Assembly: GCA_964631965.1 (NCBI GenBank)
Contig: CAZWAR010000109.1
Location: 1-8,275 of the forward strand
Source of the DNA: CAIQPS01 sp964631965
GTDB taxonomy: Bacteria > Actinomycetota > Thermoleophilia > RBG-16-64-13
DNA length: 8,275 bases
Direction of reading: 5' to 3'
In this document: positions 1 to 6,590 of the stretch, in pieces
Layout of the letters: each line of letters opens with the position of its first letter
How positions within the stretch are numbered: the stretch's first letter is position 1
Made by a program: the position numbers and the translations under genes
The notes under the pieces: model-generated
Database searches by the model: none
Told to the model about the DNA's origin: nothing
The model's input: only the letters and a program-made list of their open reading frames with translations

Positions 1-1571
1 CTCCTGAGAGGCACCGCTCCGGTTGCGGGGGCGGCGGGCCGCGCAGCGGCCGCGCCGCCCCGCTCGTACCGCCACCGCGCGACATGATGGTCCTCGAACA
101 GGAGCGGTGACCCGAAACACCCACCTTCACAGGCATAGGGTTCGATGGCCTCCACATCATCCAGCAGTCCGTCCTCCAACTCTTCGAGGACAGCCATCAC
201 GTGACGGATGCCGCTCACAACGAGCCGCCCATGTTCCTCGCCACCGCCGGCAACAGGTGGAGGCTCCGGTGTCTCCGGGCGAGGACCGCTCCCGGCCGTC
301 CCGCCGGGGCCGTCGGTCAGGGCCCGCATCACCGGTCCGCGCAACGCTTCAGGGAGCAGGCAGTCAGTTTCGCGCGGGCTGCAGCCCTCTTCGGCGGCCG
401 ACGCTTCTGCAGCCGAGACAGCGGAGCGTTGCCCCGGGCACGAGACCACGCAGGCGATCCTTTCTTCCCCGGCGCCCGCCGCGACCGCCGCCCATGGCGA
501 CTCGAAGGGAGCCAACGCCGTGACCAGCGAGGGGAACTTCAACTCGACCAGGTTCACAACCGCCGGGCACAGAGGGAGGATCACGGGCCGGGCAGCGGCT
601 GCCGCGCCCGCGACCCGGTGCGGCCCACGGTCGTCCCCACCTGAGGGCCGGTCGGCGCCGGTGGCTCGTTCGGTCTCGGGCGGCCGTTCAACCTTCCCCG
701 CCCGATCGAGGCCGAGTCCCCGGTCAATGTCAATGTCTTGCGCCCCGACCGCCCGGGCCGCCGCTTCGCCGAGCGCCGCGCGCCGCAGTGCTTCTTCGAC
801 GGGCTCCACGGTCCGGGCGTCCGCGAAACCGAGGCCATCCAGAGCCGCCCGTACGCTGTCCGGCGGGAACTCCGGACCGAAGCCTGCCAGCAGCGCCGGC
901 GGCGCGACCAGAGCGGCCGCCGCCCGGCCCCTCACATCGTCCACCGAAAGAAGCGTGTCCCGGACGGTCAGCGCCCCGCTGCTGCAGGCCGCGACGCATT
1001 GCGCACACTCGATGCAGAGATGCTCCAGGACCATCGGCCGTCCTTCCCGCACTCGGAGCGCTTGAGTGGGGCAGGCGCTGAGACAGGCATGGCAGACTCG
1101 GCAACGGTCCGCCGATGCGTACAGCGAGATAGGGGGTGCGGCGCAGGCGGTCTCCGGCTGCAGATACACGGTGAAGCTCACCCGGGTGCCTTCGCCCGGC
1201 CGGGACGTCACGCGCAGGCGATCGCTGCTGCGCCTGATGTTGGGCAGTCCCATCCCCGCCCCGAAACCAAGGGCCCGAGCTTCCGCACTCGCTGTGGAAT
1301 AGCCCTCCTGCATTGCCCGGTCGATGTCCGGGATCCCCGGACCCTCGTCCGTGACGTTCACGTCCACCCGGTCCGGCGAGAGCGACGCCTCGAGCCTGCC
1401 ACCCACCGAGTGGATCACCACGTTCATCTCGGCTTCGTATGCGGCGATCATCGTCCGGCGGATGGCGTCGGCCTCCGCCCCGACGAGTTTCAGACGCTCC
1501 TTGATGGCGCGGGAAGCGGCGCCCGCCCGGCGGAAGTCGTTGCTCTCTATGTCGTAAGAGAAGAACTCCAT
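1..1571 (-). CDS. Fused sensor protein: ATPase domain, two 4Fe-4S motifs and [FeFe]-hydrogenase-like domain (3' end cut by window edge)
   Basis: The frame is open for 523 codons from the ATG at 1571 to the left edge, with no stop. Residues 1-140 are a histidine-kinase/RsbW-type ATPase: N-box around E46-N50 and H54, DEGPGI at 75-80, GFGAGMGLPNI at 102-112. Residues 157-168 and 186-196 are two CxxCxxCxxxC ferredoxin motifs. From about 217 it resembles the [FeFe]-hydrogenase large subunit: APP...FG at 223-232, LCPAVV at 334-339, SCPGQ at 377-381, ACEGGC at 480-485. The four cubane-ligand cysteines (335, 378, 481, 485) are present, but the cysteine before C335 is Leu and the L2 lysine is Gln, so H2 catalysis is unlikely. 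Low-complexity stretches lie at about 277-327 and 420-447. The ATG overlaps the upstream stop by one base (TGATG), implying coupled translation. Probable role: cytoplasmic redox or H2 sensing passed to an ATPase/kinase output. That role is inferred; the domain calls are firm. Confidence 0.85.
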   Translation of the reverse strand, partial: MEFFSYDIESNDFRRAGAASRAIKERLKLVGAEADAIRRTMIAAYEAEMNVVIHSVGGRLEASLSPDRVDVNVTDEGPGIPDIDRAMQEGYSTASAEARALGFGAGMGLPNIRRSSDRLRVTSRPGEGTRVSFTVYLQPETACAAPPISLYASADRCRVCHACLSACPTQALRVREGRPMVLEHLCIECAQCVAACSSGALTVRDTLLSVDDVRGRAAAALVAPPALLAGFGPEFPPDSVRAALDGLGFADARTVEPVEEALRRAALGEAAARAVGAQDIDIDRGLGLDRAGKVERPPETERATGADRPSGGDDRGPHRVAGAAAAARPVILPLCPAVVNLVELKFPSLVTALAPFESPWAAVAAGAGEERIACVVSCPGQRSAVSAAEASAAEEGCSPRETDCLLPEALRGPVMRALTDGPGGTAGSGPRPETPEPPPVAGGGEEHGRLVVSGIRHVMAVLEELEDGLLDDVEAIEPYACEGGCFGSPLLFEDHHVARWRYERGGAAAARPAAPATGAVPLR

Positions 1572-2704
1572 CAGCTCTGCGCCGCTCTCCCGTCGCGTGC
1601 GCCACTTCGGTTCCGGGTGTCACTTCCGTTCTGTGCGGTGCTCCCGTTCTGCGCGGTCCCGGCCAGGAGTTGATAGATGAGTCCGCAGGTCTCGAACACA
1701 CCAACCGAGGAGACCATCAGCATCGTGTTGTTGGTGGCCGCCAACTCCACCACCTCGCGGTCGGGCTCCACTCCCTCCACGAAACAGACTCCCGGCACCT
1801 CCATGAGTTCGGCCACCCGCACCATCTGCAGGTTGGCCAGGTTCGTTATGAGCAATGTCGTGCTGGATGCCTCGTTCAGCAGGTCGCTCACCCGGTCGCC
1901 GGCGTAGATCCGAGTGATTTTCGCGTCCATGGGGCCTGCGGTCAGTACCTTCGCGCCGATCCGCCCGGCCAGGTCGTCGAGTTTCATGTCGGCCCCCGCG
2001 AGTAGAGAGTCGATGCTCAGGATCATGGGCTGCATGTCCGCTTCGGCACCTGTCTCCGCACCGTTGTCCTCGGTGGCGGCCTCCGCGTCTCCCTCCTGCC
2101 TTGCGAAGAACGCTGCAGTCTCGAGCGCCGACGTGATGTCCATGCGTTGCACGAAGATGGTCTCGGGTAGGCGCAGCGGAACCGCGGTGAAATCCACGAA
2201 GCTCCGGACCCCGGCGCGCAGCAGGGCCTCAGCGGTGGCTTGAGCCACTTCCGGAGGAACCGCCAATATGGCCACCCGGATACCCTTCTGTCTCACCACC
2301 TGTTCGAGGTCCTCCATCGCGTGGACAGGGCACCCCTCCACCGTCGTCCCGATGAGAGCCGGATTGGTGTCGAAACCCGCGGCGATGCGGAGCAGAGGTC
2401 GTCGTCCCGCGAAATGTGCGAGCACTGAGCGTCCCAACCTCCCCAGTCCGACCAGCGCCACGTCTTGACGGGTGGTGCCGTCGAGCAGGTTCTCGATGCT
2501 GGCAAGGCAGGTATCGAGCTGGTAACCCCGGTTGGGACTGCCTGAGTAGCCGATCACCATGAAGTCGCGTCGTACCTGCGCAGCGCTCACGCCGGCGAGG
2601 TGGGCGAGTTGATGAGAGTAGATGCTCGTGGCCCCCGTCTTTTGCAGTTCGCTGAGCAGGCGCCGATAGCTGCTGAGTCGCTGCACAGTCTTGTGCGAGA
2701 CCAT
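1571..2704 (-). CDS. Rex-like redox repressor fused to a DRTGG domain
   Basis: 377 residues. 1-76 is the winged-helix DNA-binding domain of the Rex family (SSYRRLLSELQ, then VSAAQVRRDF at 39-48). 79-200 is the NAD(H)-type Rossmann domain (VGLGRLG at 85-91, D112 after a hydrophobic strand, AILAVPPEVAQ at 145-155). An acidic linker (about 204-223) leads to a DRTGG domain at 240-348 (AKVLTAG at 251-257, DRVSDLL at 270-276). Ordinary Rex is about 210 residues and ends near residue 203 here, so the DRTGG part is an addition. The tail (349-377) repeats TAQNGS. Rex represses respiratory and fermentative genes and is released by NADH; DRTGG proteins are of unknown function and often sit beside hydrogenase genes. 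Start choice: the frame extends up to 2767, but that ATG sits at the predicted transcription start and inside the operator. ATG 2704 has GGAAGA 3 bases upstream; GTG 2725 with GGGAG is an alternative. It is probably autoregulated. Confidence 0.85.
   Translation of the reverse strand: MVSHKTVQRLSSYRRLLSELQKTGATSIYSHQLAHLAGVSAAQVRRDFMVIGYSGSPNRGYQLDTCLASIENLLDGTTRQDVALVGLGRLGRSVLAHFAGRRPLLRIAAGFDTNPALIGTTVEGCPVHAMEDLEQVVRQKGIRVAILAVPPEVAQATAEALLRAGVRSFVDFTAVPLRLPETIFVQRMDITSALETAAFFARQEGDAEAATEDNGAETGAEADMQPMILSIDSLLAGADMKLDDLAGRIGAKVLTAGPMDAKITRIYAGDRVSDLLNEASSTTLLITNLANLQMVRVAELMEVPGVCFVEGVEPDREVVELAATNNTMLMVSSVGVFETCGLIYQLLAGTAQNGSTAQNGSDTRNRSGARDGRAAQS
1606..1659 (-). repeat. 18-bp tandem repeat coding the C-terminal tail
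   Basis: Two adjacent 18-base units (1624-1641 and 1642-1659) agree at 15 of 18 positions and each codes TAQNGS. A third unit (1606-1623) is decayed, about 11 of 18, and codes DTRNRS. They lie after the DRTGG domain at the very end of the Rex-like gene, so copy number could change without touching the folded domains. Similarity is direct; the origin by slippage is inferred. Confidence 0.6.
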
Positions 2705-2747
2705 CGGTCTTCCAGAAGTGGCCACGTCTCTCCCGACCGTTACGTTG

Positions 2748-2774
2748 ATAACAACATTGTTATACAATTCACAA
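2748..2774 (-). promoter_or_regulatory. Probable Rex operator with a second overlapping palindrome
   Basis: TTGTTATACAATTCACAA (2757-2774) fits the Rex site TTGTGAA-N4-TTCACAA. The right half is exact (7/7), and the left half TTGTTAT matches 5/7, or 6/7 against the clostridial form TTGTTAA. It overlaps a 16-bp inverted repeat ATAACAACATTGTTAT (2748-2763), which is perfect apart from its centre pair. The sites share a TTGTTA half. The cluster is a sharp AT-rich island in GC-rich DNA and covers the -10 and start region of the promoter serving the Rex-like gene, a position that fits repression. Confidence 0.7.
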
Positions 2775-2801
2775 TCTACTCCGAGCGGACTTCCCCGTCA
2801 A
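2773..2801 (-). promoter_or_regulatory. Promoter of the Rex-DRTGG / sensor operon
   Basis: On the minus strand TTGACG (2801-2796) is followed after exactly 17 bases by TAGATT (2778-2773), giving 5/6 and 4/6 matches to the -35 and -10 consensus. The predicted transcription start is near 2766, about 60 bases before the ATG at 2704, and the -10 overlaps the outer edge of the Rex-type operator. Confidence 0.55.
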
Positions 2802-2931
2802 CCCGAGGAAGGACGCCGCGGGAACGTCCGCGTCGACCCCGCCCGCCTATCCCCGTGGGCGTCGAAGGGGCACACGACCGCGGCACGGAGCGAGCTTGCA
2901 CGGCGGTCGGCAGGCAGAGCGCCGCACGAGC
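2802..2931. other. Divergent intergenic spacer
   Basis: Between the minus-strand promoter and the presumed promoter of the plus-strand operon I see no convincing gene or RNA. There is one short inverted repeat, GGACG...CGTCC, around 2810-2830. Open frames crossing it lack family resemblance and a ribosome binding site. Confidence 0.4.
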
Positions 2932-2960
2932 TACACTTGACAGGACGCGCCCATAGGGCG
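2932..2960 (+). promoter_or_regulatory. Possible promoter and leader hairpin of the ACT-like/ABC operon
   Basis: TACACT (2932-2937) fits the actinobacterial -10 pattern TANNNT, but no good -35 lies before it. It runs directly into a perfect TTGACA (2937-2942), for which no -10 exists at 16-18 bases because the DNA there is GGGCCC-like. Downstream, CGCCC-ATA-GGGCG (2948-2960) can form a small 5-bp hairpin in the leader. The TACACT reading is preferred, with low certainty. Confidence 0.3.
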
Positions 2961-2988
2961 GGCCCGTGAAGAGACAGGAGGGGACCAC

Positions 2989-3237
2989 GTGCAGCACACC
3001 ATCTTCGGCGTCGGTATTTCTGAGCGGACGGAGAACGTCCCGGCGGTCCAGGCCGTGCTCACCAAGTACGGGTGTAACATCCGGACCCGGCTCGGCATCC
3101 ACGATGCTGACTCGACCAGCTGTTCCCCGAGCGGGCTCCTCCTCGTCGACGTGTTCGGGCCGGGGACCGAGGAGTTCTACTCCGAGTTGTCCCAGCTCGC
3201 CGGTGTCGATCTGCAGAGGATGGATTTCTCAGAATGA
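2989..3237 (+). CDS. Small ACT-like protein resembling iron-only hydrogenase system regulators (TM1266 type)
   Basis: 82 residues starting at GTG; AGGAGGGG (2976-2983) sits 5 bases upstream and fixes the start. The length and layout fit a single beta-alpha-beta-beta-alpha-beta ferredoxin/ACT-like fold. A central block reads VLTKYGCNIRTRLGIH (23-38) and is followed by C45-SPSGLLLVDV and a C-terminal LAGVDLQRMDF. This pattern recalls the small putative regulators named for Thermotoga TM1266 that accompany [FeFe]-hydrogenase genes, whose biochemical role is not established. C29, H38 and C45 could bind metal, which is speculation. Its stop overlaps the next ATG (ATGA), so it is co-translated with the ABC substrate-binding protein. 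This suggests it regulates, or senses the state relevant to, that uptake system. Family assignment is from remembered pattern, not a search. Confidence 0.7.
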   Translation: MQHTIFGVGISERTENVPAVQAVLTKYGCNIRTRLGIHDADSTSCSPSGLLLVDVFGPGTEEFYSELSQLAGVDLQRMDFSE

Positions 3238-4433
3238 TGCTGCATCTGCGCCCGCCTAGAACGACGCGTCCGGAGTCCACGTGCGGGGTGCGGGTCTGTC
3301 CGGGGCCAGCCGTCTTGCTGACTCTGGTCCTTCTCGTCACGCTCGGGTTTGCCGCCTTCGCGGCCGGCTGCGGTTCTCCCGACGTGAGCACCACCACCGT
3401 GCCCACCACGGAGGCGCCCACCACCACGATGTCCACGACCGCGACGTCCGTTCCCACGTCCAGCTCCTCCACCACTGCCCCCCCCACCACATCGTCGGAG
3501 GCCACCACCTCCATGCAGCCCGCCAGGGTGGACAAGATCACACTGGTGGCGCCGCCTGGGCCTATGGCCATCCCTATGGCCTACATCGCCGAGAACGACC
3601 TGCTCTCCGCCGTTGCGGAAGAGACCGATGTGGTCGTCTGGGAGAACTCCGACCAGCTCAAGGCCTATGTGGCAGGCCAGCAGGGCGACTTCGTGACGAT
3701 GCCGTCCAACAACTCGGCCATCTTCTATAACAAAGGCTTGAGGCTGCAACTTCTCGATATCTCGGTCTGGAACATCACCTATCTCATCTCCACCGACGCC
3801 AGGGCCGCGAGCTTCGCGGATATCCGGGGCGACACGGTGGCAATCGCCTTCGAAGGCAGCGTGCCCGACCTCATGTTCCAGTACATCACCAGAGCCTCGG
3901 GTCTCGATCCTCAGAAGGACTTCAAGGTCCGGTACACCACCGACCCGACTCAGGCCGCCCAGCTCCTGCTGTCCGGTCAGGTGGACAACGCCATCCTCGG
4001 CGAAGCCCTTGCCACGGCGGTCACGCTGCAAACCAAGGACACCGACCGACCGCTCCACCGGGCTCTCGCGTTCGACAAGGCCTGGACGGATTCGTCGGGG
4101 GGCGACAGTCCCATTGCGGGCACGGTCGCCACCGGCTCGATTCTCGACAGGCCGGATGTGATCGTCGCCTTCAAAGACGCCTACAGGACCGCCGTTCGGT
4201 GGATGCTCGACCATCCCGAGGAGGCCGGCGAGTTGGTGGAGACCAAGCTTCCCCAACTCGGGCTCACAGCCTCGGTCATGACCGCCTCGCTGAAGAACAT
4301 CACATGGCGATGGACGTCCTCCGTGGACGCCCGGCCGAGCCTGGACGCCTTCTACCAGTCCCTGTCGGAGCTTTCGCCCGATGTGATCGGAGGCAAGGTG
4401 CCCGACGATGGCTTCTATTTCGACCAAAGCTAG
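3234..4433 (+). CDS. ABC transporter substrate-binding lipoprotein (SsuA/TauA/NMT1 type)
   Basis: 399 residues. It starts with tandem ATGs at 3234 and 3237; the first overlaps the preceding stop. A long, positively charged n-region (1-25) precedes a hydrophobic core (26-44) and a lipobox AAGC with C46 as the lipidated cysteine, so the protein should be anchored outside the membrane. A Thr/Ser/Pro-rich linker (about 50-93) tethers the binding domain. The domain begins VDKITLVAPPGP and shows the family's typical run: surrogate ligand-binding strand, GDFVTMPSNNSAIFYNKG in the first lobe, then an IRGDTVAIAFEGS segment that in relatives lines the cleft. Relatives bind sulfonates, nitrate, thiamine pyrimidine precursors or other small molecules. 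The substrate cannot be told from sequence. It works with the permease and ATPase that follow. Confidence 0.88.
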   Translation: MMLHLRPPRTTRPESTCGVRVCPGPAVLLTLVLLVTLGFAAFAAGCGSPDVSTTTVPTTEAPTTTMSTTATSVPTSSSSTTAPPTTSSEATTSMQPARVDKITLVAPPGPMAIPMAYIAENDLLSAVAEETDVVVWENSDQLKAYVAGQQGDFVTMPSNNSAIFYNKGLRLQLLDISVWNITYLISTDARAASFADIRGDTVAIAFEGSVPDLMFQYITRASGLDPQKDFKVRYTTDPTQAAQLLLSGQVDNAILGEALATAVTLQTKDTDRPLHRALAFDKAWTDSSGGDSPIAGTVATGSILDRPDVIVAFKDAYRTAVRWMLDHPEEAGELVETKLPQLGLTASVMTASLKNITWRWTSSVDARPSLDAFYQSLSELSPDVIGGKVPDDGFYFDQS

Positions 4434-5196
4434 CAGATCGACCACAGCCGGTAGCGTTGTCTACACGCTTGCGGGGGCGGCTGCCATCATCGTCGTATGG
4501 CAGCTGCTCTCGCTGTTCGTCAGCGAGGTCTACATAGCATCTCCGGCGGCGACCGTGCGTGCTCTCGCCGGCTTGGCCTGGGGAAGCGCCCTCTGGATCC
4601 AACTCCTCATCACCCTCGAACGGCTGGTGATCGGCCTGGTGGTAGGGGCGACCGTCGGTTGGATCCTCGGCATCGGAGCCGGCTTGGACTCGCGGCTGCG
4701 ATCATTCCTCGAGCCCGTGCGCTGGGTGGGCATGACCATACCCGTGGTCATCATCGCCGGTCTTGCCCTGCTCTGGTTCGGCCTCGGGAATTTCACGGTC
4801 ATGTTCGTTGTCGGGCTGATCGTCCTTCCCATCATGTACGTGAACACCGTGGAAGGCCTGCAGGCCATCGATCGGGGACTGGTCGAGATGGGACGGGTCT
4901 ATCGATTCTCGCGGGTTCTGCTCCTGCGGGAGGTCTACCTGCCCGGAGTGGCCTCTCCGGCCATCGCCGGTCTCACTCTCGCCACCGGGATCGCCGTGCG
5001 GGCGGTCGTCCTGGCCGAGGTGCTGGCTGCGGCGAGCGGTATCGGTCACGCGTTCTCGCGGGCAAGCAGCCTTCTCGACACCCCGCAACTTTTTGCCTGG
5101 GTGCTGGTGCTCCTTGCGCTCATGGCTGCGATCGAGTTCGGAGTACTCCGGCCGGTGAGGCGGCGCGTCATGCGCTGGCGAAAGGCCGGGCGATGA
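4408..5196 (+). CDS. ABC transporter permease (SsuC/TauC type)
   Basis: 262 residues. The start at 4408 lies inside the 3' end of the substrate-binding gene (26-base overlap) and has AAGGTG 7 bases upstream. About six membrane segments are visible: roughly 19-38, 66-91, 107-125, 129-148, 186-208 and 230-247. The cytoplasmic EAA-type loop is at about 157-194 (EMGRVYRFSRVLLLREVYLP, then SPAIAGL), ending in the AEVLAAASGIG block typical of this family. It forms the membrane channel, presumably as a homodimer since there is only one permease gene, and is energised by the next gene product. Confidence 0.9.
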   Translation: MASISTKASRSTTAGSVVYTLAGAAAIIVVWQLLSLFVSEVYIASPAATVRALAGLAWGSALWIQLLITLERLVIGLVVGATVGWILGIGAGLDSRLRSFLEPVRWVGMTIPVVIIAGLALLWFGLGNFTVMFVVGLIVLPIMYVNTVEGLQAIDRGLVEMGRVYRFSRVLLLREVYLPGVASPAIAGLTLATGIAVRAVVLAEVLAAASGIGHAFSRASSLLDTPQLFAWVLVLLALMAAIEFGVLRPVRRRVMRWRKAGR

Positions 5197-5867
5197 TCAC
5201 CTTCGAGCACGTTAGCAAGACGTTCGATGCGCTGGAGGTCCTGAACGATGTGTCGTTTCGTATCTCGAACGGAGAGATTCTCGGGGTGGTCGGGCCGTCC
5301 GGATCGGGGAAGACGACCATACTCAAACTCGTCACCGGGATCGTCCAACCCGACTCGGGGAGCGTTCGTGTGGCGAACGGCGTCGTGGGATACGTATTCC
5401 AGGAACCGCGGCTGCTTCCCTGGCGCAGCGCGCTGGACAACGTGGCCGTCGCCCTTCGCGCCCGGGGTATGGACAAGACCGCAGCTCGGGGTGCTGCCGC
5501 CGGTTGGCTCGAGCGGGTGGGGCTGGCCGGGTTCGAGCACTACCACCCGGCCGAGTTGAGCGGTGGGATGGCTCAGCGGGTCGCAGTCGCTCGGGCTCTT
5601 GCGGTGGAGCCTGCGGTCCTGCTCATGGACGAACCCCTCAGCGGACTGGACGCCACTCTCAAATCCGGCCTGATGCGTGAGTTGCAGCAGCTTCTCCACG
5701 AACGCCGGACAACGGCGGTCTACGTCACCCACGATCTCACCGAAGCCCTGCAACTGGTGGATCGCATCGTGGAGGTGACCGCGGATAAGAATCTGCGTGA
5801 GCTGGACCTCACCGACAGAGACGCGCTGGCCGCCGCTTGGCTCGCCAAGTTCCATCGTCCGGCCTAG
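5193..5867 (+). CDS. ABC transporter ATP-binding protein (SsuB/TauB type)
   Basis: 224 residues. The ATG at 5193 overlaps the permease stop (ATGA); the frame is open further upstream but that part overlaps the permease and shows no family sequence. All catalytic elements are present: Walker A GPSGSGKT (34-41), Q-loop FQEPRLLPW with Q70, signature LSGGMAQR (122-129), Walker B VLLMDE (142-147), D-loop SGLD (150-153) and switch H180. The FQEPRLLPW wording is characteristic of the nitrate/sulfonate/taurine importer subfamily. The C-terminus is short with no regulatory domain. It hydrolyses ATP at the inner face to drive uptake. Confidence 0.93.
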   Translation: MITFEHVSKTFDALEVLNDVSFRISNGEILGVVGPSGSGKTTILKLVTGIVQPDSGSVRVANGVVGYVFQEPRLLPWRSALDNVAVALRARGMDKTAARGAAAGWLERVGLAGFEHYHPAELSGGMAQRVAVARALAVEPAVLLMDEPLSGLDATLKSGLMRELQQLLHERRTTAVYVTHDLTEALQLVDRIVEVTADKNLRELDLTDRDALAAAWLAKFHRPA

Positions 5868-5892
5868 TTACGTTCCGACCCGCGCCTCCTAG

Positions 5893-5917
5893 CATCGGCT
5901 TCCAGGTGGAAGCGATG
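5893..5917 (+). terminator. Stem-loop after the ABC operon
   Basis: CATCGGCTTCC (5893-5903) pairs with GGAAGCGATG (5908-5917) around an AGGT loop, giving 10 base pairs with one bulged G. It lies 26 bases after the ABC ATPase stop and 7 bases before the purine-rich ribosome site of the next gene. No T-run follows, so it may be a terminator without a U-tract, an attenuator or a structured leader. Confidence 0.4.
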
Positions 5918-5935
5918 GGACCCGAAGGAGGAGCG

Positions 5936-6574
5936 ATGTTCGAGAAGCAGCCGTGGATGCAGCGGGCGGGCGAATACCCGCAGACCGACCAGGAGTACTT
6001 CACCTTGCTCGCTCGGGCGGTGTTCAGTGCCGGCCTGGGCCCAAAGGTGGTAGAGTCGCGCTGGAAAGACATGGGCGAAGCGTTCCATGGCTTCGACCCG
6101 GTTCAGGTGAAGCTCATGGGGGAGGAAGACGTGGCCCGGCTGCTGAGCGACCCCGCCGTCATCCGGAACCGCCGGAAGATCGAAGCTGTGATCAAGAATG
6201 CCGGTGTGTTCCTCGACCGGGTGGCAGAGCGGAAGGCCCTCCTGACCGGGACCGATCAGGCGGAGGGGCCTGCGGAAGGGACACCCACTGGAAATGGCGT
6301 GACGGCGGGAGCTGCCAACGGGGGGCGCAAGGCCAGGCGGGTAGCGGGTGCGACTTCGGACGGAGGCGTTGCGCCCAACGGACACGGCTTCTTCCACGAG
6401 TACCTGCTCGACCTGGGTGCAGACGCCGACGTGGACCATGCCGCCGACGATCTGGCTCACTCGTTCGCGCATCTGGGGCGAACATCGGCGGTGTTCTTCC
6501 TCTTCAGCGCGGGATGGCGGCCGCGCGAGGACGCCGGATTGCCCGGGAGTTTGCCGGTTCCCGCAAACGGTTAG
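5936..6574 (+). CDS. Divergent DNA-3-methyladenine glycosylase I family protein
   Basis: 212 residues; ATG at 5936 with GAAGGAGGAG just upstream. Residues 19-60 (DQEYFTLLARAVFSAGL, then a helix and AFHGFDPVQV) and 63-89 (EEDVARLLSDPAVIRNRRKIEAVIKNA) follow the order and wording of the TagA helix-hairpin-helix glycosylase fold, which excises 3-methyladenine. The terminal block (150-194) could be the matching C-terminal helices. Oddities: the N-terminal RCxWA zinc-snap region and the C-terminal His/Cys ligands of Tag are absent, and a Gly/Ala/Thr-rich stretch (about 104-148) splits the domain. It may be a relative with changed specificity or no base-excision activity. It lies 68 bases after the ABC ATPase and may be a separate transcript. 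Confidence 0.65.
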   Translation: MFEKQPWMQRAGEYPQTDQEYFTLLARAVFSAGLGPKVVESRWKDMGEAFHGFDPVQVKLMGEEDVARLLSDPAVIRNRRKIEAVIKNAGVFLDRVAERKALLTGTDQAEGPAEGTPTGNGVTAGAANGGRKARRVAGATSDGGVAPNGHGFFHEYLLDLGADADVDHAADDLAHSFAHLGRTSAVFFLFSAGWRPREDAGLPGSLPVPANG

Positions 6575-6590
6575 AACCTCTCTCGTCGGC

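Noticed and set aside
23..1673. Several long plus-strand frames (23-523, 208-1065, 738-1673)
   Set aside because: They lie opposite the sensor gene, lack ribosome sites and encode Arg/Ser/Pro-rich low-complexity sequence.
730..1704. Long minus-strand frame (324 codons) overlapping the sensor gene
   Set aside because: It is out of register with the ATPase/ferredoxin/hydrogenase-like frame and its product is Arg/Gly/Pro-rich with no family resemblance, a GC-rich shadow.
2704..2767. ATG at 2767 as start of the Rex-like gene
   Set aside because: It sits at the predicted transcription start inside the operator, has no ribosome site, and adds 21 residues not typical of Rex.
3177..4445. 422-codon minus-strand frame opposite the substrate-binding gene
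   Set aside because: Gly/His/Arg-rich antisense shadow of a clear lipoprotein gene.
4497..5192. Upstream extension of the ABC ATPase frame
   Set aside because: It overlaps the permease and shows no ATPase sequence; the ATGA overlap at 5193 gives a family-like N-terminus.
5868..5895. Promoter before the glycosylase-like gene (TTACGT, TAGCAT)
   Set aside because: The -35 matches only 2 of 6 positions; TAGCAT alone is not enough.
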